From Asterella californica (lineage: Eukaryota > Streptophyta > Marchantiopsida > Marchantiales > Aytoniaceae), in the NCBI GenBank assembly GCA_036924285.1, contig JAYKYS010000004.1:27374001-27438000 (forward strand): 64,000 nt of DNA, given 5' to 3'. A model generated the notes under the pieces. That model saw nothing but the letters and a program-made list of their open reading frames with translations, did no database searches and was not told the DNA's origin. Shown in pieces: positions 32,915 to 44,697 of the stretch. A program made the translations under genes and the position numbers. Positions within the stretch are counted from its first letter, which is position 1; each line of letters opens with the position of its first letter.

Positions 32915-35887
32915 CGTGGATAAGTCATTGGAAGCATTTGTTCGAAGACTTCCTTTTGCACTTCAAGTCGAAACTGCAGTAAGTAGATCGTAACCTCTAT
33001 CTACTCAACCACGAATTAACAGTGATTTTTTGTCCTCAAGAGGACAAAATGATTTGTATGTGTGCCACATGAATTCACAGCTTTTATTTCTCAAACTTGT
33101 TATCCATAGGAAAGATTTTATCGTCACCTTCAACGCTCTTTAACATAACAAGATTCTTTATTGCCACTTTACACATTTTTGAACGGATGTTGCTAGATCA
33201 CCTCGAATGGTTGAGGTTTCCAAGTGCACTAATCGAAAAGCAAACGAGATGTACATAAGAAATTCAGTTTTCATTCATTGACGAAAAGCAACGGACCGAT
33301 GAACTGACCAGACATCTAACAAAAATATCATCCTGTTCTCACATCTTGATTCAACTCGTGACAACGTTTCTCGTTTCATAGTTTCAAGATTTTATCAATC
33401 CACAATTTGTGATAGCATTTCTCATACCATGGTTTAAAGATTTTCTCAACCCACAATGACAAATTGCTAATGACGATCAGTACTTCTCTATAAATGTAAG
33501 ACGAATGTCATTGTTGCCACGAGAAAGAAGAGAACTGTCTCATAGGTAAAGATCATCCGTGTTCGTAGTTGAAATATCATATGAAAGAAAACAGTTGGCC
33601 ACATGATGTGAAAGCAAGAACTACAATAAAATGTGTCTTGTTATTTTCCAGTCACCAGAATCTCTCAAGATCTCCCCCATCTCTCTCTACGTGTTCTCAT
33701 GACCTACATGAATGCACTGACAACTAATTGACCTATATGAACTACATGAACATACTGAAAGACTAGAGTGATCGATATTCCGGAGCAGTTCGTATGGCAC
33801 GATGAACACTTAAACTACAAAAGGATTTATACACATAATTCTACCCTTCTCTTTCCATCTATCAGATTCTCTTTCTTGTCTAGAAAACGATTTAGACATA
33901 TAATTCTATTATTTATTTATTTATAATTTTACCTCTCTTTTTCCATCATCTATCTGGTTCTTTTTCTTGTCCACCGGTATAACATCATAAGGTCCGTCTC
34001 ATTTTCTTCTTGGAAATATATCTTTTTATCTATGTTTTTGAGATTCTAGATTTTCAACCCTTCATCTCGCAACATATAAAGAACTTCCCACTAGAGGAAA
34101 AGAGTTGTCATGAGCTGCAAAGTAACGCTATCTATCACCCTTCCTTCCTTGCGTAAACCATTTAGAAAACCATGATATTCACTCTCAAGCTTTTCTTTTT
34201 CTTTCCAGATGTCCTTATAAGCACTTCTTGAGGTAGATTCTGAATGACATCTGTTTCTTCTACTGATTCAAGTAGAGACTCCTCATTTCTGCCCATAAGT
34301 TCGAAGTTAACTAAGTTGAAAACTAGGTTTCATTGATGTGAACCATTCTTTGAAAGTTAATGTCTAATATTAAGTTGGTTAAGCGATGAAACACACATGC
34401 ATGACCTCGAATCGATGGATATCTCTTTGCATCAACTCTATCACGGTTGTAAGTACATGATTTTAGTGATACCTCTGGAGAAACAAATGAATGATAAGCG
34501 AGTATATACTGAAGAGTAAAGCAATTCTAGTAATGAGGTGGTAGGCCAGAAGAATCATGAGACATTTCTTCTTCAAAAACAAGAGAATTGATTAAATCAA
34601 CCAGTGTTTCAATATTTCTAGTCAGTACTGACTTCTCACTCATCCACTCACTCCAGCAAGCTCTTCTTCAGTAGATAGGCATGCATATTCACCCTCTTCT
34701 AAGTCTAGAAGAAGGGGAATATACACGATTTTTAATTTATGTTCTAATTTTTCCAAGAGAAAAAGTTAGGTTATAAATTAAAACTCAGAAATTATAAATA
34801 TTTTATCCGTGAAATACACATTCCTTAATACCAGAAGAGGTTTAGGCTGTGAGAGTTGCTTATTGGTTTTCTGTAACTGCAGTGACAACGTGTAATCAAG
34901 TGAACCAAGTAGTTTTTAATTTTAATAATTTAAATTTAACAATTCAGATTAGTTAAATAAATTTAGAAAACTTTATCATAGGCAAGATGTTTTCTCATAT
35001 CCAGTGTCGAGCACCAGTCTTCCTCTTAAGTCTGCGATTCACTCTATGTTGCTAATGTATTTTTCATTAAATATTTTTGAAGCTAGTTGTTATCGCTCAT
35101 GAGAATTTTATGGCCGATTTAAACGTTTGTCTATTTTTTTCTCCTTGGCCAGAAGTGCACTTTGCATGCATATTTAAATTCATCATCCTCCAAATTCATA
35201 CACGTACTCTCTTCTTCCCGTAAGTTCATTCCAGTAATACTGAGAGCAAATTATGCATGTGCTTAGATCCTTAAGATGGAATGTGCATTTCTAATCTTCT
35301 TTTGATAGTCAAGTTATACTCAAATAATCTTTTGAAAAGATCAAACTACCCTGTTCTGAAGTAAAACTTTGATAAACTTACGCATGGTAACTAAACTTAT
35401 ACCCAAAGATCACGATGTATCTAAAATTTGAAACTTCAAGAAATTAATATATAATTATTTATTAAACTTCTACCCATGCAGACCGCCCGCGCGCGCAGTG
35501 TATCTAAATTAAACGATCCGAAGCAGAAGCGCACGAGAAGGCAATAGAAAAGAATAACAACATCATTCGCGGAGGAAACTGATGGCGGACTTTATCGGGG
35601 ATAAAAGAAAAGAATAGAAAAAGATAAACTTCAGAGGAACTTGGCAGAGTTTATGAACAACATTGTCGATTGTCGAAACGTAGAGCATGTTGAAGAAAAA
35701 ATCTCACCTTCGCGGTGCAGTATTTTCGTCCTTAAGATCCATAATGCTCGCATGTGTATGCTTCTGCTCCACGTGTATACGTCACGCTCCCCAGGTCTGT
35801 GCTTAAGATCCTCGTGTCTACTTCAAGAAGATATACATGCTTGAAGAAAATCAAACCTCTATTTTTTCTCCAAATCTTTTGCGCTCC

Positions 35888-35980
35888 AGGAGCGTCTGCA
35901 GAGTCGTGGGATATGGCCGTAAGGGCCTTCCTCGAGGCGAGAGCTTACGGGCCCATAACCCACTCTTGGCAGGCGCTCCT
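35888..35980 (+). ncRNA. Long imperfect hairpin, candidate miRNA precursor
   Basis: Arm 35888-35923 pairs with arm 35944-35980 over about 35 positions, with four mismatches or so, three bulges and a 20-nt loop. The outer part, AGGAGCGTCTGC with GCAGGCGCTCCT, pairs almost completely with one G-U. The inner CCGTAAG/CTTACGG is perfect. Length and mismatch density fit a plant pre-miRNA. I do not recognise a known miRNA in either arm. Orientation is unknown, and it could be a plain foldback. Confidence 0.4.
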
Positions 35981-36524
35981 GCTATACATCATGCACTCCT
36001 CGTGTCCACGAAATCTCTAACGCAAGACGGGAAACGTGAGGTTCCCGGAGCTGCAGGACACAACGGTCCTGGCAGTGATGTCGTATCAGCGTCCCACGCA
36101 GGCCTCGTGGCAGATGTCGCTGCCCTCTAGATCTAGGTCCCCAGGTGACTAAATCCATCCAAGAGAATGCAGACGACAGCTGCTTGAGATTGGAAAATGG
36201 GAACCATCAATTCGTGCTTAGACGATCGGCTTGGAATGAGGGATATGCGTTCAGACCACCGCTTGGGCGGTGGTCAACTCCAAAACACGAAGCAATTATA
36301 TTAATTCGGGTCTAGGCGATGGCTTCATGCTTACCACGTCCAATCACGATAATACCACCCAGCTAAGATCTTCTCTCAATCACTCTCCTTGATGCCAAAT
36401 GAGCAGGAATCTTGCGTATTGTCGAGTTTATTAACATCTCGCTGCTGAGATCGTACGGGACTTGAGTAGGATAAAGTGCCGTCCCGTTAAGAAATGTAAT
36501 CAATACTTCCAGTACAATAAGAAA

Positions 36525-39500
36525 TCAATGAACCATGTCAATATGAGAGCTCAGATCACGCTCACTGTGTACAGCCATCCCACAAATTGGACATGCGACG
36601 GACAACGTTCTCCTAGTAGAGGAGAAAGGGACTCGACCGTCAGTCTCTTCAACTACGTTGTTATCTACCTGCATGGGAGTTGCGACTCCCGACGAAGGGG
36701 GCATTAAATGTTCTGAGTCTATGTGTTCATTAAGTTGCCTAGAAGCATGGCTTTCAAACTGTCTGCTGCAAATCGGGCATTCAATATAGCTCGGCGATCG
36801 TGCTTGCGAAGGGGCACTTCGGGCTTTCGTTGTATTGTATTCAGTTTGGGTTGATAGTGGTGTACTAGAACTGACCACTGATTCTTCCATCTGGGATACG
36901 CCACCATGCGCAGCTGCCTTGTGAAGATCCATTTCCTTCAGCATGATTGGACGTTGGCAAAGGTCACATGGTGCAGTGCGTGAGCCACATGAACTCTCGT
37001 GCTGGGTTAATCCTCGAAGGCGATCCCGTACGTTATCAGCTTCCGCTCCAGCTTGCACCATATCACCGCAAAACCGACAGGTGATTGGTCGAAGAGGGCA
37101 GACAGAGGACCTATGATCCACCTGCACAAGAAAGAAAACATGGTATAAGTAACGTGCCACAGGGAGATGTACGCACCGCGTATGCCTGTAACTACAACAG
37201 GTAACTGGCAGAAGAGGGTCGATCATAGGGCAGACCTAAGCCCTATGATCCACCTGGAGGAAGAAAGAAAGAATGGTATAAGTAACGTGAAACAGGCAGC
37301 TGTACGCACCGCGTATAACTTTAACTACGACAATCTCAGATAAAGCACGAGAGTCTTATACTCCTCCATTGAATATGACATAAGCTGTGCGTGAACACTA
37401 ACTAAGAATCATAGAATTCTTCATTCTCCACTCTACAAACTTCAATTTTTAAACCGGTCGAGAGCAAGGTGTCGACATAGATTGTTGAACTGTCAAGTGC
37501 AGAGCGTGGGAGATGGAGAATAGGAGTCTATGCAAGCAGGCGAAAGATGAAGTCTTAAGAGAAACCCTGTCACAACAGCTGCTGGAACCCCAAAGCTGGA
37601 CCCCAATGAAGGATGGTCGCAAAAGTCGACACGCGACTTGTTGCCCTTACCATTTGCTCCATTTCTAATACTGCTCCACAATCGCACTTCAGCGGCTCGT
37701 GGAATACTTTCGAGTGTTTCTCGAGCTGGTCCTTTTGAAGAGCCTGTCCACATTTTCCACAATGTACGTGCTTTTCCATCTCGTCTTTTCTCAACACGAT
37801 ACCACAGTTTGGATATTTACATACAGCATTGTGTCTCCGACAATAGGCTTCATGCAAAGCAAAAGTTCTCTGGGGTATCAGTTGGGCACAGTTCCCACAC
37901 TTTTCAAACCCACCTTCCAACATCTCCTGCTGGGCACTGGAAGCGGTGCTTGTTTTACCTCTGCTCGCAAGCTTCTGTCCTCTAAGTCCTTGCTGTGCCT
38001 GTTTTACGTCCACAAGCACTTCGTACGTGGTAGTTCCTGAATACCCATATACCCCGATACTGTAGGTCCCTTCACCAACTTCTCGTCCTGAAGATGTCAT
38101 CATGATAACCTTAGAACCCTTGTCGTGTGATGACCACTCATGATTGTGTTGAGTAGGAAAGAGCAAGGGGTGAGCCCCGATGTAGACATCTGCATCTGTA
38201 GCACCCCCATTGTCCTCAACATTCAAGTTGACCAAGACGCTCAATTCTCCAGCAGCGACTGATTTCCCAAGCGCCTTATCTACAGTGAATTTATAGTATT
38301 TGTATTCTCCCTTAGATACAACACCCTTCTGGGACTTGCCGAGCTCAAGAGGAAGAAGTCTACTTTGTACGGGACTTCCATCTTCGGTATTCTCACCGGA
38401 ACCTACTATATCTACTTCCATATCGGTCTCCAGCACAGAAACACTCGAGCTTGGCTTGAGTTCCATGACCCTGAGACCGTAGTCTACTCCTGCATGTTGG
38501 ACTGTAAGGAGATCACCTACCGACAAAGTTGAGTGATGTCTCAACTTCGTCTCCAGCACCGCCTTGTGGTTCGGAACGTCTATAAAATCTAGATTTACTG
38601 GCTGAAGCTTCGCGTAGGTCCCTTTAGGCAGCCTCACATAACAAACTTTCACCTTCGTGGAACTGCTACTTGCTCCGTCAGCAAGCCCTGCATTCTGCCA
38701 CACATGCGGAGGTACCTCTACGAAGCCTTCGTCAGCAGTAAATTCTAAAACTCCGGCGTGTGTGGATTTTGGCTCCCCGTTCTCCGCCTGACTTGCATGA
38801 TATCCTGCTTAGGGCACCAACTTTGAATATCAATCCAATCATCTTCTCGTGACATGAACGTAAGCAAAAGCAGGGGTATACAGTCTAATCGGTAGCTGAC
38901 GAAGGTTTCGTGAAACCGTGAGCTTTGCAACAGACGTAGCGCTCTACTCGCGTCCAATCTCAAAGCATTTTTCTTGCAGATTATGCCAGCTGACCACACT
39001 GAGTAATGTAAAATTAGAGCTTTTGAGAGTGTCAAGTTGCAAAGGTTTTCTCTACGTAGCTCCACACTCGAAACGAAAATGGCAGCCTACCTGAGGCGGA
39101 CGAACTTGTAGCTCGCTCCGCGGCATCGCTCAGAGACACTCTAAAAAACATGGGGCCTTTATCCAAAGCATCTTTAGAGGAGAGCTCCGCAAACGCTGAA
39201 GCCGGCAATTTTAATTTATCTCCACTTCCTGGAGCTGCCAATCCAACGTACTCATTGTCGAATATAATGCCATCTCCCAACCACGCAACCTCCTCCTGTC
39301 GCTGCTGAGCCTTCGCCACAATGAACACGCTTTAAGAATTCAGTTATTACATTCGTTCACAATCATCTGAGTGGTAGAACCATCCTTCCTCACTAATCCA
39401 TTGTATCGCACTCGAGTTAGTGTTCTTGGATGCAATTACGAAACATTATCACGAAAATATACCGGAAATAAACGTTCCGTCAGCTAAACCACGAAGTATG

Positions 39501-40190
39501 GTATTCTTAAACAAGAATCTCCCAATTGAATTGGTCAACCCACATCGTGCGCTCCTGCAAGGAGCAATAATTCTTGTGCTGCCCTAAACTCGACCACGAA
39601 TAACATGAGGATAGATTTCACTTTATCCCCCGGCAATTCAACTTCTCTGTTTTGCAGAGAATCAGTTTAACTCATTTTCAATTTGCAATGTTTGATCACC
39701 GATGGTACTAACAGAGACTTAAGCACGAACATCTAGTAAATATATAGGCATTTACAGGAAGAGATAGCGATCGAACCTGGAATCCATAAACCGCAACCAC
39801 TGTATGAATGTGCCAGGTTACTGGAGAAAACAGATAAGTAAAATTTGTTCCTTGAATTTCTTTACTTAATAATTCTGAGGTAAACAGAGCCATCACGGCG
39901 AAGATCTTCCACGATTTAAATACTCGCTGCGTGAAGTCAACCCAACCGATATAACACTCGTGCAGGAGTTGGAGAAAAGAGGCGGGTACGGGTACGACAA
40001 TACATACCTCAAGGGTGGCACTGGCCTCCTCAATCCGACGGGCTCTATGGGCAGCTTCAATTGCCTCCTGTCGTTTGGCTGCTTCCGCTTTCAATCTCTT
40101 CTCTCGCTCCACACGCTGCCTGGCTCTCTCTTTCTTCTCTGTCTGCTCTCGTTCCCACTTCTCCTTTGCCGCCCTGAGTTCGAAATCCAT
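36525..40190 (-). CDS. UFD1-domain protein with TRAF-type and C2H2 zinc fingers
   Basis: Four exons on the - strand: 40190-40008, 39310-39091, 38750-37651 and 37121-36525. They join in phase to 699 residues. All introns have GT-AG ends; the acceptor of exon 2 (39311) is the least certain. Residues 1-61 are a charged helix (KEKWEREQTEKKERARQRVE). About 65-265 is the UFD1 fold (DKLKLPASAFAELS, GFVEVPPHVW, RLPKGTYAKLQP, DVPNHKAVLETKL). About 268-375 is a beta-rich domain (YKYYKFTVDK, HNHEWSSHDKGSK). About 421-570 is a TRAF-like Cys/His array. Two further C2H2 fingers follow (CPICSRQFESH and CPICGMAVHSE). It resembles the plant UFD1-family protein of the Arabidopsis At4g15420 type, presumably a ubiquitin/Cdc48-linked adaptor. 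That function is inferred from the family. Confidence 0.82.
37095..37331. repeat. Tandem duplication across an intron-exon border of the UFD1-like gene
   Basis: 37095-37198 (intron end plus first bases of exon 4) is repeated with changes at 37227-37331, 132-133 bp further into the intron. The second copy keeps an AG acceptor with a pyrimidine tract and the same first four codons, but then reads TAG. Confidence 0.8.
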
Positions 40191-40310
40191 TTCCTTTCAC
40201 CCTTCCCGAGATCAATCGATCCCTACTCAACTGCCCTCTGAAACCTCACAATCCTTCTGCTTTTCCTTCTTGCTATCCGCTCGTGACAACACTCTTGCCT
40301 ACGTCGTCCG

Positions 40311-40437
40311 TCTGCGCTCGCCTCCTCTACACTCTTCGCAGCGCTACTACGACATATATGTACAAATTGCTTCTCTGCGCTCGCCTCCTCTACACTCTTC
40401 GCAGCGCTACTACGACATATATGTACAAATTGCTTCT
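40311..40437. repeat. Perfect 63-bp tandem repeat upstream of the UFD1-like gene
   Basis: tctgcgctcgcctcctctac ... aaattgcttc occurs twice head to tail with no mismatch, between the putative TATA box and the start codon. Confidence 0.95.
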
Positions 40438-40486
40438 AATACTTACTTACTTCACTTGTCCGTTCCGAGAGCGCGGCCCGTCTGCC

Positions 40487-40494
40487 TTATATAA
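40487..40494 (-). promoter_or_regulatory. Putative TATA box of the UFD1-like gene
   Basis: TTATATAAGG on the - strand, about 300 bp before the ATG at 40190, in a GC-rich context. Transcription would start near 40460 and give a leader of about 270 nt that includes the 63-bp tandem repeat. Confidence 0.45.
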
Positions 40495-40499
40495 CCCTC

Positions 40500-41410
40500 A
40501 AGGCGATCGGCCCGTCCATCTATCAATGCTGTGCCGCGCAAACGTCCCTCCCATTCTCCGGTAAGGAACAGAACGGAACAGAAGAAGAGAACATTCTTAG
40601 CGTTTCTTCTTCCTTCCTTCTGTTTCTTTCCCCGTCACCTCCTGTGACTCCTGAGGTTGCTTCCCTGAGGTTGCTTCGTACCCCGTTCCCTTCCCTTCTA
40701 CGGCATATTCTAGCTTGCTTATTCACCTCTCCTATGAAGATGGAAGCAAGCTTATTTTATTACTAAGTATATTTATTGTTACATTACAGCGAAATGCTAT
40801 AGTAATTGTATTGTTAAATTATTAAATAATAATTTAACAGTACAATTAAAATTAAAATTAAAATATTTTGTTAGCAAGCTCTCATAATTTTAGTCGTTGC
40901 AGTGGGCCGTGGTTACCATGTGTTAGCATAGTGATACATAGTTTCTAAAATCTGAAAAAGAATGAGAGGGATATTGTTCTCATGTAATTTATATTGTTAT
41001 ATGATTAGACGCTTAAGACGAGAAGGGGAAAAATATTATATTTTAATAAATAATACTTACATATATTCTATATAAATAAGCAAAAGTCCCCAAAGAGGGT
41101 TGGGGATGCTTATGCTTTGCCTTTGCTTTCCTCCTCCTTGCCATACTTAGGCTAGGTTGAATTTTAACCATTAAAAAATTTGCTTGTTGGAGACTCTGTG
41201 CAGTCGGTACTTTCTAATGGTTAGTGCTCGGAGTATCCAAGTTCAATTATAATCAAAATTATAGAACGGTTAGAGAGAAAAAATTCCAATTTTTTTCCCT
41301 AAAATTACATTTAAAAATAAATTCTCTTAATACATAGTTTTAGATGTTTCTTTTAGAAACTATATCAAATATTGTAATGGAGCGTTTGTAATCTATTAAC
41401 ACATTTTCTT
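40500..41410. other. Intergenic, AT-rich
   Basis: No gene seen. 40740-41100 is very AT-rich. A short hairpin-like stretch tccccaaagagggttgggga lies near 41088. Confidence 0.5.
41205..41265 (+). repeat. Possible SINE fragment
   Basis: ctaatggttagtgctcggag (A-box-like) is followed by ccaagttcaattataatc (B-box-like). Similar to 29505-29565. Weak. Confidence 0.25.
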
Positions 41411-42481
41411 TGTCACGTCAGTTTGGCACCTCAACCGAGTATAAAGTGGCGCATCCCGGTAAGGCCGTTAGTGCCGTTAGGACGAGTTGGTGGGAGAGCC
41501 CACTAGGGATATACTTCGCAGGTAGAGTTTGGAGGTCTTAGTTCTTCGAGTTGAGCCTTCAAGCTCCAGGCTATGGTGGATAGTCTAGTTGAGTGTAACT
41601 CGGATTCTCTTCGTGCTTAGAGTGGGTTTGGCTTGACCGTTTGTGAGTAATCTTTGTTGTAGTGTTGGAGATGGTAATTTCTCAGTACATATTACTCGAA
41701 GAACTGAGTGCAGGTCGAGATGGAGTTCAGTAAGAACCCGCTGATCTGAAATCGTCCGCTGGTATCTTCGGGCGTTGTCGTTCGTGCTTGATTGTTTGGA
41801 GCTGTGATCGAGGTGTGTGGACGCATGCTACCTTGCTGGTCGCAGATCGATTGCTGTTGTTGGGGTCGAGTGGAGATTTTTCTGTCATGCGGAAGCGCTG
41901 CATAAATTTTGCAGAATGTTCTTGAAGTGACTTGTTGGAGCCGGAGTGCGCGTTTGGGCATGGCAGACGGAGTACTTGTCAATGTCAGGCCGGAGTGGGC
42001 TCTTTGAAAACGATTGGAGAGACGATTCTAGTGCACTAAGTTTCGTGGAGTTTGGTCAAGGATCGAAGAAGTTATGGCATGTCGAAGTTCGCTGCCGTGT
42101 CACCCGAAAGTGCAAAAAGGCTAGTTACGTCAGATTTTTGTGCAATTTTGTGTGTAAACTCGAGTTTAAGAGTTGCTTGTGTGTGGTGTACACTTGCGAA
42201 GTGTGTATGGTGCATTTGCGAATCTGTTGTAGTGGTGTTCGGGTTGACTTTGGGTGATCTTGCCGATTTATGTCAGATTTTTAGATACCCGTGTGCACCC
42301 GCGAGCCGTTTTGCTGTTTTTGAGTCTCTTTTGGTGCAATTTGGAGCAATTCGAGGTGTAGTCGAGTCTCTTTTGGTGTGCTCTACTCGTTCTACTCTAC
42401 TCCAAGCGGAGCGGAGCGGAGAGTGAGCGGGAATGTCGAGGTGTGGAGTGCGTGTTAGGCTTCGAGGAGCAGAGGTGCGTG

Positions 42482-42486
42482 AGTGC
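42482..42486. repeat. Target-site duplication of element C, left copy
   Basis: agtgc precedes the left LTR. After the right LTR (51229) the sequence is gtgc, or agtgc if the last LTR base is shared. One base seems to have been lost at the right edge. Confidence 0.5.
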
Positions 42487-43397
42487 TGTAAACCCTCCGC
42501 GGTCCTATCGATAAACTATCCCCCGATCTGTCAATCTCCACGATCGTCATCCACGAATCTGCAACATGTCGGGCATGTCTCTCACTCAGGGGTCATCTTT
42601 GATGGCTTGCTGGAAGCACACCATGAATCTTGAAGGGAAAAATGCTAAGTTCACTCATTCATACACCCACAAACTTATCAACTAAAAATCTCTTTAAACT
42701 CATCAACTAAAATCCTCAATTCTAACGACGTCTCTCAAGTTCTCACATGCTAAAAATATCCACACTCTCTATATTACTCAAGTTGTCATTACGACGATGT
42801 GAAAACAAGGATGAGGAGCTCTTCTCTACTCTTCTATTTATACATTCTAGGTTTTTACTTTGATACCCTCCGGTAACTCAGCCGTAACTACTTTTACCGG
42901 GTTTTACTAAGATATTACTTAAGGTAAAAGCATTAATCACATGGGCTTTTTACCTTTTCACATGGGCTTATTCCTTCAAAGTCAACAACTTCTAGAAGGA
43001 TTCTGGAATATTCTCAAGGAATCTCGAATTTCCACCCCCTCTACACTAGGACCCACTAAAAAGGAAACATGTGGAATCTCTTCTTGTTTTTAATGCCCAC
43101 AAAGTCCACAACTTTAATCCAACCACTAATATCAAGTCAAAAAGGAGATAAGGGATACTTTCCATCTCCTTTCTACCTTTAGACAAGATGACAAGATAGT
43201 AGTGCTCACTCTTTAGCAAATATCTGAATTCTACCAAAAGTACAGATAAGTTTAACCATAACTAACTTTTAGCTAATCATGACTAACTTGATACCTCCTT
43301 AAAGTACTTTGGCAGCAAATAAACATTCTCAACACTTAGTTATAACTAAACACATTACTAATAGACAAACTTCCTATGTGTAACATAGGTCGTTACA
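42487..43397 (-). repeat. Element C left LTR (3' LTR)
   Basis: On the + strand it runs from tgtaaaccctccgcgg to aggtcgttaca. The TATA box TATAAATAG (- strand) is at 42835-42843. Confidence 0.95.
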
Positions 43398-43409
43398 TTT
43401 TACCCCCGG
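43398..43409 (-). other. Element C polypurine tract
   Basis: ccgggggtaaaa on the - strand, directly before the TGTAACG start of the 3' LTR and just after the pol stop at 43411. Confidence 0.8.
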
Positions 43410-43410
43410 A

Positions 43411-44664
43411 TTAAATTTTCGCTCCGTCCTCGGAGTGAAGAGAGAACTTTTGTCGATGAAACAACTTCAACTTGTCATGGTTGACCCGATCGAATCTCCT
43501 TCCTCCCAACTCCTGAAGGTCATATGTGAAGTTGCTCCACACCTTATCTACAACAAAAGGACCAAAATATCTAGGAAGAAACTTCTTCCTAGCCCTCTTG
43601 AATCTGATAGCATCATACAACATTATCCAATCTCTGACTTGAAAAAGTTTTACCTCCCTCTTGCCCAACCGTTTGTCGTAACTCTTCTTTTGATACGCCT
43701 GAGCTCGTTCCATCCGGATCATTGCTACCGCTCGAGTCTCTTCCAACTCCATGAGTTGCTCTCTTCTTGATTTGACCACGTCTTCTCCCCTCGACCTCTT
43801 CAACTTTCGTTGAATAGTTTGAAAAGTATCCAATTCGAATTAGATCGGCAACTTGGACTCCACTCCATAAACCAGTCGAAATGGAGAGTACCCAGTAGAA
43901 GTCTTTGTTGTCGTTCGGTACTCCCATAAGATGGCATGTAGCCTCTTATCCCAAGTATGTTTCGCAGTCTCAACACCAGCATCTTTGACGAGCATCATAC
44001 AAAGTGTAAGATTGGTCTTCTCCGCAAGACCATTAGCATTTGGTTTGTATGAGGTCGTTACTCGTGGCTTGATAGAAAAGTGTTGTAGCATAGCAGTAGT
44101 TATGCTCCCTACAAACTCTCCTCCTCTATCCGAGACCAACTCTAACGGACATCCAAATCTTATGATGATCCTCTCCCATAGGAATCTACCGACTTCTGTT
44201 TCATTGGTCTCTCTCAAAGGTCTAACCTCTACCCACATGGTACAATAGTCAGTGGCGACTACAATATATCTATTGTCTCGAGGTGTCTTATTAAGAGGAC
44301 ATACAAAGTCAATACCCCACTTTTCAAATGGTCCTAACACGGGAATTGATCTTAACGGCGGTGTTCTAGTAGACTTCAGAGCAAATGCTTGACATACGTC
44401 GCAAGTTTTGCAATAGTCTAAACACTCTTTGAAAATCCCTCTCCAGTGGTAACCCGCATCCAAAATCTTGAAGGCTGTTATCTTATCAGCAAAGTGACCT
44501 CCGCAAACAGTTTCGTCGTGAAACTCGTGCATTAGCTTGAATGCCTCCTTCTGACCAACTGCTCTCTTTAGTAACCCATCTGCTCCTTGATGAAACCGAG
44601 TTCCCTCCACCATGGTGTAAGGTTTGCATCTCTTGATCAACGCGTTACGTTCTCGGGTATGCAT
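43411..44664 (-). pseudogene. Element C integrase
   Basis: Frame 44664-43840: zinc finger with HEFHDETVCGGHF and CDVC, then WGIDFVCP, LVSDRGGEF and ANGLAEKTN giving the D, D, E residues. A TAA at 43840-43842 (CAA in D) breaks the frame, and 43833-43411 supplies the C-terminal module (RDWIMLYDA, RYFGPFVV, HDKLKLFH). It ends next to the polypurine tract. No chromodomain. Confidence 0.9.
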
Positions 44665-44697
44665 ACCTTCTGGAAAAGAGCCATCTGCAAGGAAACT

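Larger units (their letters stand above)
31750..36524. other. Intergenic region between the two host genes
   Basis: AT-rich, with no open frame I can support. It holds the 3' untranslated region of the mTERF gene, short inverted and direct repeats near 32.7-32.9 kb, a GC-rich island with a long hairpin at 35.89-35.98 kb, and a small perfect hairpin at 36254-36275 (gaccaccgc/gcggtggtc). Frames at 35641-36130 overlap the hairpin island and show no protein motif. Confidence 0.6.

Noticed and set aside
35641..36130. Possible small gene upstream of the hairpin island
   Set aside because: Overlapping short frames with no conserved motif; the hairpin explains the GC-rich part better.
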